A stretch of 64,000 nt of DNA from Polaromonas sp047303325 (GTDB lineage: Bacteria > Pseudomonadota > Gammaproteobacteria > Burkholderiales > Burkholderiaceae_C), in the NCBI RefSeq assembly GCF_047303325.1, contig NZ_JBKBEX010000006.1:123785-187784 (forward strand), written 5' to 3'. Of this stretch, positions 1 through 8,779 are shown piece after piece (position 1 is the first letter of the stretch; each line of letters opens with the position of its first letter). The notes below the pieces were generated by a model. That model was given only the letters and a program-made list of their open reading frames with translations. It did not search any database and was not told the DNA's origin. The position numbers and the translations under genes are program-made.

Positions 1-451
1 CGTGCCTGTCAATGCAGGCATCAAAGCCCAGCTCGTTGACGGCCTGCCGGCACTTGTCAGCACCGCCGGCAATGCCCACGACGCGCGCGCCCTTGAGTTT
101 CGCGATCTGGCCGACCATGGCGCCCACCGCGCCGGTCGCGGCGGCGACCACCACGGTTTCACCAGCCTTGGGCCGGCCTATGTCCAGCAGGCCGACATGC
201 GCTGTGAAGCCCGGCATTCCGAGCGCGCCCAGCGCCAGCGAGGGCCTGGCCATGTCGCCCAGGGCCTGCAGATCGTTGCCGTCGCTCACGGCATAGTCCT
301 GCCAGCCGCTGTTGGCGAGCACCAGGTCGCCGGCGCGATAGGCGGGATGCCTGGATTCGATGACGCGGCTGACGGTGCCGCCCGGCATGGTGCCGCCCAG
401 CGGAACGGGTGGCGCGTAGCCGGGCCCGGTTTTGTCCATCAGGTTGCGCAT
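1..451 (-). pseudogene. C-terminal part of a split NADP-dependent MDR oxidoreductase (runs off left edge)
   Basis: The minus strand reads through a zinc-free medium-chain dehydrogenase/reductase of the CurA / leukotriene B4 12-hydroxydehydrogenase-like family. It starts MRNLMDKTGPGY, contains the cofactor-binding stretch VVVAAATGAVGAMVGQIAKL and the family hallmark GIAGGADKCR, and runs out of the window at base 1. The N-terminal part of the same protein lies at 720-887, beyond a 267-bp inverted-repeat element. An ATG (451-449) sits exactly at the element border, so a truncated protein could still be made, but it would lack the first ~55 residues. Members of this family reduce alkenal/one or quinone substrates with NADPH. 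The specific substrate cannot be told. Confidence 0.8.
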
Positions 452-453
452 AA

Positions 454-720
454 GAGCCTGTTCAATGTCTAAACGGGGCCGCGCAAGCACCTTCCCGGGA
501 TGGGATGCAAGGCGCGGTGCGACGCCCATAGTTCATCTATGGGCTAGCGCCGCAACGCCGCAGACCGCCCGAGAAGGCGCTTGCCCTCCGGGTTGGGGTG
601 AAATCGGGCGATTGAGCCACCCAGGCCCTTGCATGGGCATTAGCCCATGCGGCGTGCCCGGTCGGCCCACTCATCCCGATTGCACCCCAACGCGGCCCCG
701 TTTAGACATTGAACAGGCTC
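454..720. mobile_element. MITE-like 267-bp element with 30-bp terminal inverted repeats
   Basis: Perfect inverted repeats of 30 bp bound the element: 454-483 begins GAGCCTGTTCAATGTC and 691-720 is its exact reverse complement. The triplet TAA flanks both sides (451-453 and 721-723), fitting a 3-bp target duplication. The interior has no plausible gene but is built of nested palindromes: stems 524-530/538-544 and 631-638/643-650, and a longer imperfect pair 593-608/675-690 (15 of 16). It interrupts an oxidoreductase gene. The GAG-type end and TNA-like duplication resemble IS5/IS1031-group ends, which is only a suggestion. A transposon relic rather than a simple terminator is favoured because a gene is split at exactly this point. 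Confidence 0.75.
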
Positions 721-887
721 TAAGGGTCCAGCGAAAGGAACTGCGTTCGCAGGAGCACCTGGCCTTGGACCGGCTGAGGCACGGGCCCGGTCATGAGATG
801 GAAGTCGGACGCGACGGGCAGGCCGCGCGGGTGCGCCGCCAGAGTGATGCGCCGGTTGATGGGGGCGTGTGCTTGCGGGCTTGTCAT
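720..887 (-). pseudogene. N-terminal part of the split MDR oxidoreductase
   Basis: A 55-codon reading frame begins with ATG at 887, two bases beyond the stop codon of the upstream MFS gene, as expected in an operon. It ends ...QFLSLDP and then meets a TAG stop created at the element border. Family members continue LSLDPYMR at this spot. The residues MRN... appear on the far side of the inverted-repeat element at 451, so the two pieces are one interrupted gene. Removing the element plus one TAA does not restore the frame. Joining the flanks with both TA steps kept does restore D-P-Y-M-R. Confidence 0.78.
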
Positions 888-889
888 GA

Positions 890-2131
890 TCAGCTTCGCA
901 CCCCGGCCATGGCGGGAACAGGGCCGCGACGCCAGGCCAGCAGCCCGCCCAGGGCCACGGCCACCATGGCAAATGCGGGGGCGCCGAGCGCGCCGGTCCG
1001 GTCGACGATGAGGCCACCCGCGATGGCGCCCGTGGCAATCGCGATCTGGAAGGCGGCCACCAGCAAGCCGCCCGCGGCCTCCGCCTGGTCGGGCGCGGCG
1101 CGCACGATCCAGGTCTGAAAGCCGACCGGAAATGCGCCGAACGCAAAACCCCACAAGCTCACCGCCACGGCGGTGACCACGGTGGAGCTGCCGCCCACCA
1201 GCAGTGCGGCCGCCAGCACGGCGATCATCGCGCTGCCGGCGACGATGGCGTAGCGCTCACCGTGCCCCGCCAGCCAGCCGCCCGCGAAGTTGCCGAAGAA
1301 GCCGCCTATGCCATAGCCCAGCAGCACGGCGGAAATCGCCGCCACGGGCAGTTTGGTCACGTCTTCCAGCACGGGCCGGATATAGGTGAAGCCCGCGAAG
1401 TGGCCGGATATGACCAGCAGCACCGCCAGCAGCGCAATGCGCACCGGCCCGCGCGTGAGCAGGTCCCGCAGGCCCTTCAGGCTGGCCTGGTCGCGCGGCG
1501 GCAGGGCCGGCAAGGCCGCCAACTGCACGACAAAAGCCAGCAAGCCGACAACACCTGCCGCGACAAAAGCGCTGCGCCATCCCCAGAGACTGCCCATCCA
1601 GGCGCCCACGGGCGCCGCGCAGACGGTGGCAATGGAGACGCCGGTCAGCACCAGCGACATCGCGCGCGGGAAGAGCCGCTCAGGCACCAGGCGCATGGCC
1701 AGCGCCGCCGCCATGGACCAGAAGCCACCGAGCGCGACGCCCAGCACCACGCGCGCGAACAGCAGCACCGAAAGCGAGCCGGCCGTCGCGGCCAGCAGGT
1801 TGGACACCAGCAGCAGCGCGGTGAGTGTCAGCAGCACCCGCTTGCGATCAAAGCGCGCCGTCAGCAAGGGAATGGTGGGCGCGGCCACCGCGCCGACCAG
1901 CGCCGTGGCCGTGACGGCCTGGCCCGCGGCGCCCGCCGTGACGTGCAGGTCGGCCGCCATGGCGGTCAGCAGGCTGGCCGGCAGGAATTCCGCCGTGACC
2001 AGGCCGAACACGCCCAGGGAGAGGGATGCGACCGCCGGCCAGAGCGCGGCGGCCTCGGCGGGTGGATTTTTTGCGGGGAGTGCGCCGGCGTCCAGCGGAT
2101 CCAGGCAGGCAGAACAGGAATTGGATGACAT
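890..2131 (-). CDS. MFS transporter, DHA1-type exporter
   Basis: The 413-residue protein has about twelve hydrophobic segments starting near residue 30. It carries a loop-2 motif of the major facilitator type, with R-F-D-R-K-R after the second/third helix, and a second-half repeat ending in GLLAWRRG. This is the drug:H+ antiporter-1 / AraJ-NepI-like branch, which normally exports sugars, nucleosides or drugs. The substrate is not predictable. The gene is transcribed divergently from an AraC regulator, with 78 bp between the start codons. The split oxidoreductase follows two bases downstream, so the three form one regulator-exporter-enzyme set. The N-terminus carries two cysteines before the first helix, without obvious meaning. 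Confidence 0.85.
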   Translation of the reverse strand: MSSNSCSACLDPLDAGALPAKNPPAEAAALWPAVASLSLGVFGLVTAEFLPASLLTAMAADLHVTAGAAGQAVTATALVGAVAAPTIPLLTARFDRKRVLLTLTALLLVSNLLAATAGSLSVLLFARVVLGVALGGFWSMAAALAMRLVPERLFPRAMSLVLTGVSIATVCAAPVGAWMGSLWGWRSAFVAAGVVGLLAFVVQLAALPALPPRDQASLKGLRDLLTRGPVRIALLAVLLVISGHFAGFTYIRPVLEDVTKLPVAAISAVLLGYGIGGFFGNFAGGWLAGHGERYAIVAGSAMIAVLAAALLVGGSSTVVTAVAVSLWGFAFGAFPVGFQTWIVRAAPDQAEAAGGLLVAAFQIAIATGAIAGGLIVDRTGALGAPAFAMVAVALGGLLAWRRGPVPAMAGVRS

Positions 2132-2209
2132 GGGATGTGAAGCCTTGTTGGAGACAGGGTTGCCAGCTTAGGCCTAGCATCGACAGCTTTCCATGGCGAA
2201 AGAGCCGAA

Positions 2210-3211
2210 ATGCTTGACGATTCCTCCAGAACTTTCACGCCCGTTGTTCAGCCTCCCCAGGAAGATGGGGGCTTGCCCGCCGCCGGGCCCGATCCCCTCA
2301 CCCAGGTCCTGCTGGGCCTGCGCCTGGAAGGCGTCGAATACGGCCGCTGCCTGGTGCATGCGCCCTGGGCGATTTCCTTTGCTGCGCAGGCCGCCGCGCG
2401 CTTTCACTTCGTCGTCAGCGGAGACTGCTGGATGCACACGCCGCAATCCGGCTGGATGGCATTGAAGGCCGGTGACGCGGTGCTGCTGCCGCGCGGCACG
2501 GCCCATACCCTGGCCAGTTCACCCGAGGTGCCGCCGCTGGACCTCGCGAGCTTTGATCGCCAGCGGCTGGCGGACGACATCTACCTGCTGCGCGATGCAA
2601 CGCCCGCGGCGCAAGCGCCGTCCCACACCATGTTCTGCGGCAGCATGACCTTCAACCTCGACCCTCTGCACCCCTTGCTGGCCATGATGCCCGAGGTGAT
2701 ACGCGCCAGCGAGCTGGCCCAGCGCGACCCGGGCGTGCCCATGCTGCTGGAGGCGATGGAGCGCGAAGCCTCGCTCAACCGCATAGGCGCCTGCGGCATT
2801 CTGGCCCGCATGGCCGACGTGCTGGCCGCGAGCATCATCCGCGCCTGGGTGGAATGCGCCTGCAGCAACTCGACGGGCTGGATCGCGGCACTGCGCTCGC
2901 CCGGCGTGGGCAAGGTGCTGGCCGCCATTCACGCCTCGCCCGAGCAGGACTGGAGCGTGCCGGAACTGGCAAACATCATGGGCGCCTCGCGCTCTCGGTT
3001 TGCCCAGGCCTTCAAGGAATCGGTGGGCGAGAGCCCGGCCCGCTACGTGGCCCGCATCCGCATGTTCCAGGCCCGCAACTGGATCGCGCAGGACGGCATG
3101 CGTGTCACCACGGCCGCCGACCGGCTGGGTTTCGATTCGGAGGCCTCCTTCAGCCGGGCATTCAAGCGTGTCATAGGCCACCCGCCCAGCAAGGCGCGCG
3201 CTGCCGCGTGA
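2210..3211 (+). CDS. AraC family transcriptional regulator
   Basis: This 333-residue protein has an N-terminal cupin-type sensor (roughly residues 15-190; H-F-V-V-S-G-D-C-W around residue 65 and an LPRGTAHTL strand). The C-terminal ~100 residues hold the AraC double helix-turn-helix, with the signatures MGASRSRFAQAFKES and LGFDSEASFSRAFKR. This layout is the Cupin_6/AraC arrangement common beside efflux and oxidoreductase genes. It is divergent from the MFS exporter gene and very likely controls it. The ATG at 2210 is preceded by a weak AG-rich ribosome site. The inducer is unknown. Confidence 0.88.
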   Translation: MLDDSSRTFTPVVQPPQEDGGLPAAGPDPLTQVLLGLRLEGVEYGRCLVHAPWAISFAAQAAARFHFVVSGDCWMHTPQSGWMALKAGDAVLLPRGTAHTLASSPEVPPLDLASFDRQRLADDIYLLRDATPAAQAPSHTMFCGSMTFNLDPLHPLLAMMPEVIRASELAQRDPGVPMLLEAMEREASLNRIGACGILARMADVLAASIIRAWVECACSNSTGWIAALRSPGVGKVLAAIHASPEQDWSVPELANIMGASRSRFAQAFKESVGESPARYVARIRMFQARNWIAQDGMRVTTAADRLGFDSEASFSRAFKRVIGHPPSKARAAA

Positions 3212-3299
3212 GCGAGGCACTGCCCCGCTGTTTCATGCGAGAGGCGTGATGATCGACCGGGTGCTGGCGTCGATCAAGGTACCCTGATCGGCGCCATGC

Positions 3300-5582
3300 T
3301 CAGCTGCGTGCCTCACTCAGGCGCGGCTCGGGCTGCGGCAGTTTTGGTGCCTTGTTCATCAAGCCCAGCACCACCTGCAGCGCCATCGAAATCGCTCCGA
3401 CTATGAACACGACGTCGCCGAAGGTGCGCACCCAGCGCAGGTTCTGCAGCAAGGGCTGTTGCATGAATTCCTCGCTGCGCGCATACCACAGGCCTTCGCT
3501 GACGCTGGCGTGGAACTGGATGATTCCGATGGGCAGCAGGCTGGTGAAGATCATCAGCACCAGGCCGGCGTTGAGGCCCCAGAACGCGGTCTTCATCAAG
3601 GGCGCGCTGAAGCGATAGTCCGGGCGCAGGTAACGCAGCACCAGCAGCGTGAAGCCCAGCGCCAGGAATCCGTAAACCCCGAACAGCGCGGCATGTGCGT
3701 GCACCGGCGTGGTGTTCAGCCCCTGGATGTAATACAGCGACATCGGCGGGTTGATCATGAAGCCGAAAACACCGGCGCCCAGCATGTTCCAGAAGGCGAC
3801 GGCGACGAAGAACATCAGCGGCCACCTGAGGTTTTCCATCCAGGCGGCGCGCGCCTTGAGCCGCCAGTTCTCCCAGGCTTCGTGGCCCAGCACGATCAGC
3901 GGCACCACCTCGAGGGCGCTGAAGCTCGCGCCGACCGCCATCACCGGCGTGGTGGTGCCGGCAAAGTACATGTGGTGAAAGGTTCCGGGAATGCCGCCCA
4001 GCATGAACAGGGACGCCGATGCCAGGCTCGCGGCCGTGGCCATGCGCAGCGAGACCAGGCCGAGCGTGGAGAAGATGAAGGCCAGCGCTGTGGTGGCGAA
4101 AACTTCGAAGAAGCCTTCCACCCAGAGATGGACCACCCACCAGCGCCAGTATTCCATGACCGACAGGTGGGTGCGCTCGCCGTAGAAAAGGCCGGCGCCG
4201 TAAAACAGGCCGATGGCGCCCACCGAGGCGGTGAGCAGCGCGAGCAGGTTCTTGTCGCCGCCCTTCTTCAGCAGCGCCGGGACGACGCCGCGCAGCATCA
4301 GCACCAGCCACAGCAGGATGCCGGTGAACTTGCCGATCTGCCACAGGCGCCCCAGGTCCACGTACTCGTAGCCCTGGTGTCCGAGCCAGAAATTCCATTC
4401 GGGCGGCATCAGCTGCGCGATAGCGAGGTAGTTGCCGGTGAAGGAACCGACAACCACGACCACCAGCGCCCAGAACAGCACATCCACACCGGCCTTCTGG
4501 AACTTCGGGTCCTTGCCGCCGTTGATCAGCGGCGCGAGGAACAGGCCCGCGGCGAGGAAGCCGGTGGCGATCCAGAACAGGGCGGCCTGGATGTGCCAGG
4601 TGCGGGTCAGCGAATACGGGAACCAGCGCGAGACATCGAGGCCGTAGAACTGTTGCCCTTCGACGGTGTAGTGCGCGGTGAATCCGCCTATGAAGACCTG
4701 GAAGATGAACAGGGCCACGACCAGGAACAGGTACTTGCCCAGGCCTCGCTGCGAGGGCGTGAGCGCAAAGGTGGTCAAGGGGTCGCGCGCGGCGGGCTCC
4801 GGCAGCGGCTCGTCATGCTTGCGCAGGAAGGCCCAGGCCCAGACCAGGAACCCCACGCCGGCCAGCAGCACCACGATGCTGGCGATGGACCAGACAATGT
4901 TCTCGCTGCTGGGCCGATTGCCGATCAGCGGTTCATGCGGCCAGTTGTTGGTGTAAGTGACTTTCTGGCCGGGGCGCTCGGTGGCGGCGGCCCAGGCGGT
5001 CCAGAAGAAAAACTGCGTCATCTGCCGGCGCCGCTCGGCGCTCGGCAGCGTGTTCTCCTTCATCGCAAAGTGCTCGCGGCTTTTCTGGAGCGAGGGCGCG
5101 TCGGAGAACAGCTTGTCGTAGTACCCGGCCGTCTGGGCGATGGCCTGGACGCGGCGTTCCGACAGTTTCAGCACATCCGCCTGGTCGACACGGTTGCCGC
5201 GGTACTCGGTCTTGAGCTGCTCGCGCAGCGCGGCTTGCGCCGGCCCGTCGAGCGCGGCGTAGGCCTTGCCGTGCAGCTGCTGCGCGGCCAGCTCCAGCCA
5301 GGCTGTCAGTTCGCGGTGCAGCCAGTCGGCGGTCCAGTCCGGTGCCTGGTAGGCCCCGTGGCCCCAGATGGAGCCCAGCTGCATGCCGCCCACCGACTGC
5401 CAGGCCGTCTGGCCGTCGAGGATGCCCTCGCGGTCGAACAGGACCTTGCCGTCCGGGGCGGTCACCTGCGCGGGAATCGGCGGCGCCTGGCGGTAGACCT
5501 CGGTGCCGTAGTAGCCCAGCAGCGAGAAGGTGACGATCAGCACGCCGATCAGCGTGAACCAGAGTTTTTTGTAGGGGCCCAT
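3300..5582 (-). CDS. norZ: Quinol-dependent nitric oxide reductase (qNOR)
   Basis: The 760-residue membrane enzyme reduces two NO to N2O with electrons from quinol. An N-terminal helix and ~200-residue periplasmic domain resembling NorC precede about twelve transmembrane segments of the heme-copper oxidase fold. That domain has no C-x-x-C-H, so it takes electrons from quinol, not cytochrome c. Visible active-site motifs are HLWVEGFFEVF (His and Glu of the heme b3/FeB site), GTFHHMYFAGT (FeB histidines) and HAHAALFGVYG (heme ligand). Length is normal for qNOR. It begins 10 bp after the nirK stop, so the two are almost certainly cotranscribed, and the nitrite-to-NO-to-N2O steps sit together. 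No norD/norQ-type accessory genes are present, as is usual for qNOR. Confidence 0.95.
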   Translation of the reverse strand: MGPYKKLWFTLIGVLIVTFSLLGYYGTEVYRQAPPIPAQVTAPDGKVLFDREGILDGQTAWQSVGGMQLGSIWGHGAYQAPDWTADWLHRELTAWLELAAQQLHGKAYAALDGPAQAALREQLKTEYRGNRVDQADVLKLSERRVQAIAQTAGYYDKLFSDAPSLQKSREHFAMKENTLPSAERRRQMTQFFFWTAWAAATERPGQKVTYTNNWPHEPLIGNRPSSENIVWSIASIVVLLAGVGFLVWAWAFLRKHDEPLPEPAARDPLTTFALTPSQRGLGKYLFLVVALFIFQVFIGGFTAHYTVEGQQFYGLDVSRWFPYSLTRTWHIQAALFWIATGFLAAGLFLAPLINGGKDPKFQKAGVDVLFWALVVVVVGSFTGNYLAIAQLMPPEWNFWLGHQGYEYVDLGRLWQIGKFTGILLWLVLMLRGVVPALLKKGGDKNLLALLTASVGAIGLFYGAGLFYGERTHLSVMEYWRWWVVHLWVEGFFEVFATTALAFIFSTLGLVSLRMATAASLASASLFMLGGIPGTFHHMYFAGTTTPVMAVGASFSALEVVPLIVLGHEAWENWRLKARAAWMENLRWPLMFFVAVAFWNMLGAGVFGFMINPPMSLYYIQGLNTTPVHAHAALFGVYGFLALGFTLLVLRYLRPDYRFSAPLMKTAFWGLNAGLVLMIFTSLLPIGIIQFHASVSEGLWYARSEEFMQQPLLQNLRWVRTFGDVVFIVGAISMALQVVLGLMNKAPKLPQPEPRLSEARS

Positions 5583-5592
5583 GAAGATTCTC

Positions 5593-7065
5593 CTACAGCA
5601 CGCCGGCCTTGTAGACGCCGGGCACCGCTTCGCCGGTGACTTCTAGCACGCCAACCGCGCCCTTGCCGGCGCGCGACAAGGCGTGGTCCACCAGCAGGTA
5701 GCTTCCGGGTTGCTGGACCTTGATCTCGACGATGGTTGCGCCGCCGGGCGCCACCAGCGTGGTCTGCACGTCGTGCTTGAGGCCGGTGAAGGAGCCTTCG
5801 CTGTACACGTTGTCGAAGATCTCGCCGATGACGTGGAAAGACGAGATCTTGTTGGGGCCGCCGACGCCGAAGTAGATGCGCACGGTTTCACCCACCTTGG
5901 CCTGCAGCTTGTGGGTCTTGTTCAGCGCGCCGACTTCGCCGTTGAAGACGTAGTAGTCAGGCAGTTCGTTGGCCATCTTCTCGAGGTCGGCCTCCTGGTG
6001 GCCCTTGGCGCCGTGCGGACGGCCCGTGTACATTTCGCCCTGCATCACGTAGTACTCGCGGTCCACCTTGGGCAGGCCGCCCTCGGGCTCGACCAGGATC
6101 ATTCCGTACATGCCGGCGGCGATGTGCTGCGGCACCAAAGGCGTGGCGCAGTGGTACACGTACAGGCCCGGGTTGAGCGCCTTGAAGGTGATGGCTTTTT
6201 CCTGGCCCGGAGCGACCTGTGTGTGTTCGCCGCCGCCGTGGCCGCCCGTCACCGCGTGCAAGTCGATCGAATGGATCATCTTGCTGTCGCGGGCGTTGGC
6301 CAGCGTCAGTTCTATGGTGTCGCCCACTCGAGCGCGCAGCATGGGGCCGGGCACCTGGCGGTTGAACGTCCAGTAGGTAAAGCTTGTGCCGTCATCGAGC
6401 TTGCCGGGCAACTCGACCGTTTCCATGCGGTACTTCAGGGTCGTGGGCGCCCGGGTCCCCACCGCGGCCGGCACCGCAGCCGGGTTGGCGGCCACGCTGA
6501 CCGCGTTCGGGTCGGCTGCGCGCTGCGGCACGGGGGCCGGGGTGTAGAGCGCAAGCGCGGCCTGGCTGGAGTCGCTGCCGGCCGGCGCGGCGGCTTTGGC
6601 GCTGGCGGGGCCGCTGACCTGCAGCCGGCCTTCCATGCCGATCTGCCGGTGGCCGGGGATGGAGCAGTAGTAGGTGAAGGTGCCGGAGCGCGGGACCTTG
6701 AAGCGCACTGTGGTCTTGCCGGTACCGGGGCTGAATTTGGACGATGCGACATTCAGCTCGGGGATCACCAGGTCGTGCTCCGCGCCTTCCCCGCTTTCCA
6801 GCACGATCTCTACCGTGTCGTCCGCATTGGCGGTGAGGGTCGGGTTCACCTGTCCCTTGCCGTCGATGAACACCATTTTTCCGTCGACGATGTTGGTGTG
6901 CAGTTCGTAGCGCCTGGTCCCGGCGGGTATGGCTGCGCTGGAAGTGCTGGTGGGAGCGGCAGCGGCATGCGCCGGATGCGCGGCGGGTTGCGCCTGCACG
7001 GACAAGGCCGCACTGAGAATGCAGATGGCGGCGGCGATGGCGTTGGGGGAGAGGGTCCGTTTCAT
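5593..7065 (-). CDS. nirK: Copper nitrite reductase with an extra N-terminal cupredoxin domain
   Basis: The 490-residue precursor has a Sec signal peptide (about residues 1-26) and reduces nitrite to NO in the periplasm. Residues ~50-150 form an additional cupredoxin with a complete type 1 copper set (His97, Cys134, His139, Met144). An Ala/Pro linker follows, then the two-domain nitrite reductase core. Core type 1 ligands are His265, Cys306, His314 and Met319. Type 2 ligands are His270, His305 and His461. The catalytic Asp268 and His411 are kept. Canonical NirK is ~360-380 residues, so this is the longer three-domain form known from Hyphomicrobium denitrificans. It is the first gene of a nirK-norZ operon, and an FNR/NNR-like box lies 69-82 bp upstream of the start codon. 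Confidence 0.95.
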   Translation of the reverse strand: MKRTLSPNAIAAAICILSAALSVQAQPAAHPAHAAAAPTSTSSAAIPAGTRRYELHTNIVDGKMVFIDGKGQVNPTLTANADDTVEIVLESGEGAEHDLVIPELNVASSKFSPGTGKTTVRFKVPRSGTFTYYCSIPGHRQIGMEGRLQVSGPASAKAAAPAGSDSSQAALALYTPAPVPQRAADPNAVSVAANPAAVPAAVGTRAPTTLKYRMETVELPGKLDDGTSFTYWTFNRQVPGPMLRARVGDTIELTLANARDSKMIHSIDLHAVTGGHGGGEHTQVAPGQEKAITFKALNPGLYVYHCATPLVPQHIAAGMYGMILVEPEGGLPKVDREYYVMQGEMYTGRPHGAKGHQEADLEKMANELPDYYVFNGEVGALNKTHKLQAKVGETVRIYFGVGGPNKISSFHVIGEIFDNVYSEGSFTGLKHDVQTTLVAPGGATIVEIKVQQPGSYLLVDHALSRAGKGAVGVLEVTGEAVPGVYKAGVL

Positions 7066-7133
7066 GTGGCTTTTCCTTGGTCTTTTATGCCGATTCGGCA
7101 GTTCCGACTGTGCGGGCCGCGAGCCACGGGAGC

Positions 7134-7147
7134 TTGTCCTAGATCAA
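7134..7147 (-). promoter_or_regulatory. FNR/NNR (DNR)-type box upstream of nirK
   Basis: The minus strand reads TTGATCTAGGACAA, close to the Crp/Fnr-family consensus TTGAT-N4-ATCAA (left half perfect, right half two mismatches). Its centre is about 75 bp upstream of the nirK ATG, leaving room for a promoter with the box near -41.5. Nitrite and NO reductase operons are classically switched on by such regulators under low oxygen and NO. No Crp/Fnr gene lies in the window, so the regulator would act from elsewhere. The rest of the 254-bp gap (7066-7319) shows nothing else I recognise. Confidence 0.6.
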
Positions 7148-7319
7148 CACCTCGCCAAATAGGCGGTATCGCGGGTCGGACAGGCCACTCTCGCCGGTGG
7201 CTCGTTGCACCGATTCATCCGGTTGATAATTGAATTCCCGACGTTCTAGAAACAGGGGTACACACTGCGGCCCATGGCTCAACACCTGCCCGGCTGCTTC
7301 AAGCGAGAGGAACCACAGG

Positions 7320-7979
7320 ATGGCAAGATTTGTGTTGGTGCCGGGCGGCTGGCACGGGGGCTGGGCCTTTGAAGCGGTCAGCAAGGCGCTATCCCATGAA
7401 GGCCACGAAGTCCAGGCGCTCACGCTATCCGGACTGGGTGACGAGCCCTCGCATGGCGCCAATCTCGACATCCACATCAGCGAGGTGATTCAGGCGCTTG
7501 GTGCGCACGATACGCCTGCCGTGCTTGTCGGCCATTCGTATGGCGGCATGGTCATCACCGGCGCGGCGGACCAGCACCCCTCGGGCGTCAAGGCCCTTGT
7601 GTATGTCGATGCCTATGTGCCGGACAACGGTGCCTCGCTCTGGTCGCTCACCACCCCGAACTACAGGGAGCGCTTCATCGCCGGCGCGGCCGCGGATGGC
7701 TTGTGCTGCGCACCGGCCGCCCATCTCGACAAGCGATGCCGCCCCCATCCCATGGCCACCTTTCTGCAGGCCATCAAATTGACCGGCGATTGGCGCCAGG
7801 TCCCCGGCAAGGCCTTTGTCGCGGCCTTCGGCTGGGAGGGCAGCCCCTTCGTCGAGTTGTACGAGCGCTTGCGGCTGGACCCTGGATGGGCCACACATCG
7901 GCTTGAGTGCGCGCACGATGTTCCGCGGCTAGCGCCTGAAGCGCTCACGAAGATTCTCTTGAACTACGTGCAGGCCTGA
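7320..7979 (+). CDS. Alpha/beta hydrolase
   Basis: The 219-residue alpha/beta-hydrolase-fold protein carries the oxyanion motif GGWHGGW near residue 9, the nucleophile elbow VGHSYGG (Ser73) and a C-terminal catalytic histidine in CAHDVPRL (His199). It resembles the small esterase branch that includes plant salicylate esterases and hydroxynitrile lyases. The ATG at 7320 was chosen over an upstream alternative because AGAGGA lies just before it and the family begins with this F-V-L-V-P-G-G strand. It is a lone gene, convergent with the GntR gene downstream. Substrate unknown. Confidence 0.8.
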   Translation: MARFVLVPGGWHGGWAFEAVSKALSHEGHEVQALTLSGLGDEPSHGANLDIHISEVIQALGAHDTPAVLVGHSYGGMVITGAADQHPSGVKALVYVDAYVPDNGASLWSLTTPNYRERFIAGAAADGLCCAPAAHLDKRCRPHPMATFLQAIKLTGDWRQVPGKAFVAAFGWEGSPFVELYERLRLDPGWATHRLECAHDVPRLAPEALTKILLNYVQA

Positions 7980-8024
7980 ACGAGCCCTTGACAGGGCGTG
8001 CGCATATGCCGGCGGAGTGATCCC

Positions 8025-8720
8025 TCAGGAGCCCAGCAGGTTTCGCCGCACATGCAGCAAGTGCTCCCTGGTGCAACTGATGGCGCGCTCCAGGTCGCGG
8101 TCCGCCAGTGCATTGACCAGCTGGCGGTGTTCCGCCTGGTAGGACAGGCGCCTGTCCGACGTCAGGCTGCGGCGTTTGAGCGCGCCCCAGTCATCCTGGT
8201 CGCGCGCCCGGTTGATCAACTGGAAAACATGGGTGACCAGGGAGTTGTGGGCCGCCAGCGCGATGGTTTCGTGCAGCCTTCCGTCCCAGACTTCGAACTC
8301 TTCCATGCTTTGGGCCGCCTCCGCCTTGTCGCAGCAGTGCAGCATCTTCGCGAAGTCGCTTTGGGAGGCGTTGCGAATCACCATCTCGACAATGCTGGGC
8401 TCGATCGCAAACCTGAATTCCATCAATTCGGCGGGACTGATATTGCTGGAAATGCCCGCCAGCGCCTCGGTGATGCCAGCCGCGGCAACCGGCGCCATGG
8501 CTTGCGGCTGGAAGTCCTTGCTGACATAGGTTCCGCTTCCCACGGTCTGGGTGATGAGCCCGGCCGTTTTCAGCTGTGCCAAAACCCGCCGTACCGTGGA
8601 CCTGCCGATGTTGAAAGACTCGCTGAGATGCCGCTCCGTATCAATCCGGTGCCCGGGCGCCCATTCGCCTGAATTGAGCTTACCCAGGATTGCGTCCTTC
8701 AGTACCGCCGCGTTGTCCAT
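8025..8720 (-). CDS. GntR family regulator, FadR/FCD subfamily
   Basis: The 231-residue regulator has an N-terminal winged helix (residues ~5-70: a helix-turn-helix ending in GRSTVRRVL, then the wing GLITQTVGSGTYVS). An all-helical FCD ligand domain follows, with the metal-binding Asp/His pattern (EFRFAIEPSIVEM, then DGRLHETIALAAHNSL). ATG 8720 is preferred because AAGGGA stands ten bases upstream. A longer version from 8747 has no such site. It is divergent from the fumarylacetoacetate-hydrolase-family gene across a strikingly AT-rich, repeat-filled spacer, so it probably represses that gene and the following Bug receptor. FCD regulators typically sense small organic acids. Confidence 0.88.
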   Translation of the reverse strand: MDNAAVLKDAILGKLNSGEWAPGHRIDTERHLSESFNIGRSTVRRVLAQLKTAGLITQTVGSGTYVSKDFQPQAMAPVAAAGITEALAGISSNISPAELMEFRFAIEPSIVEMVIRNASQSDFAKMLHCCDKAEAAQSMEEFEVWDGRLHETIALAAHNSLVTHVFQLINRARDQDDWGALKRRSLTSDRRLSYQAEHRQLVNALADRDLERAISCTREHLLHVRRNLLGS

Positions 8721-8779
8721 TGCTTGTTCCCTTGAATGCCAAATCATAGCAAGATGGTTGGCGTGACCCGCCTTGAATC

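Noticed and set aside
432..1118. 228-codon plus-strand frame spanning the inverted-repeat element
   Set aside because: It crosses the element borders and the MFS gene on the opposite strand. There is no sign of a transposase (no DDE-like motif), so the element is treated as non-coding.
3459..5639. 726-codon frame on the plus strand opposite norZ
   Set aside because: The product is charged and repetitive (His/Gln/Arg-rich) and lies fully antisense to an unmistakable NO reductase.
7225..7236. TTGATAATTGAA as a second FNR-type box
   Set aside because: The right half does not match ATCAA with a 4-base spacer. It is probably chance in an AT-rich patch.
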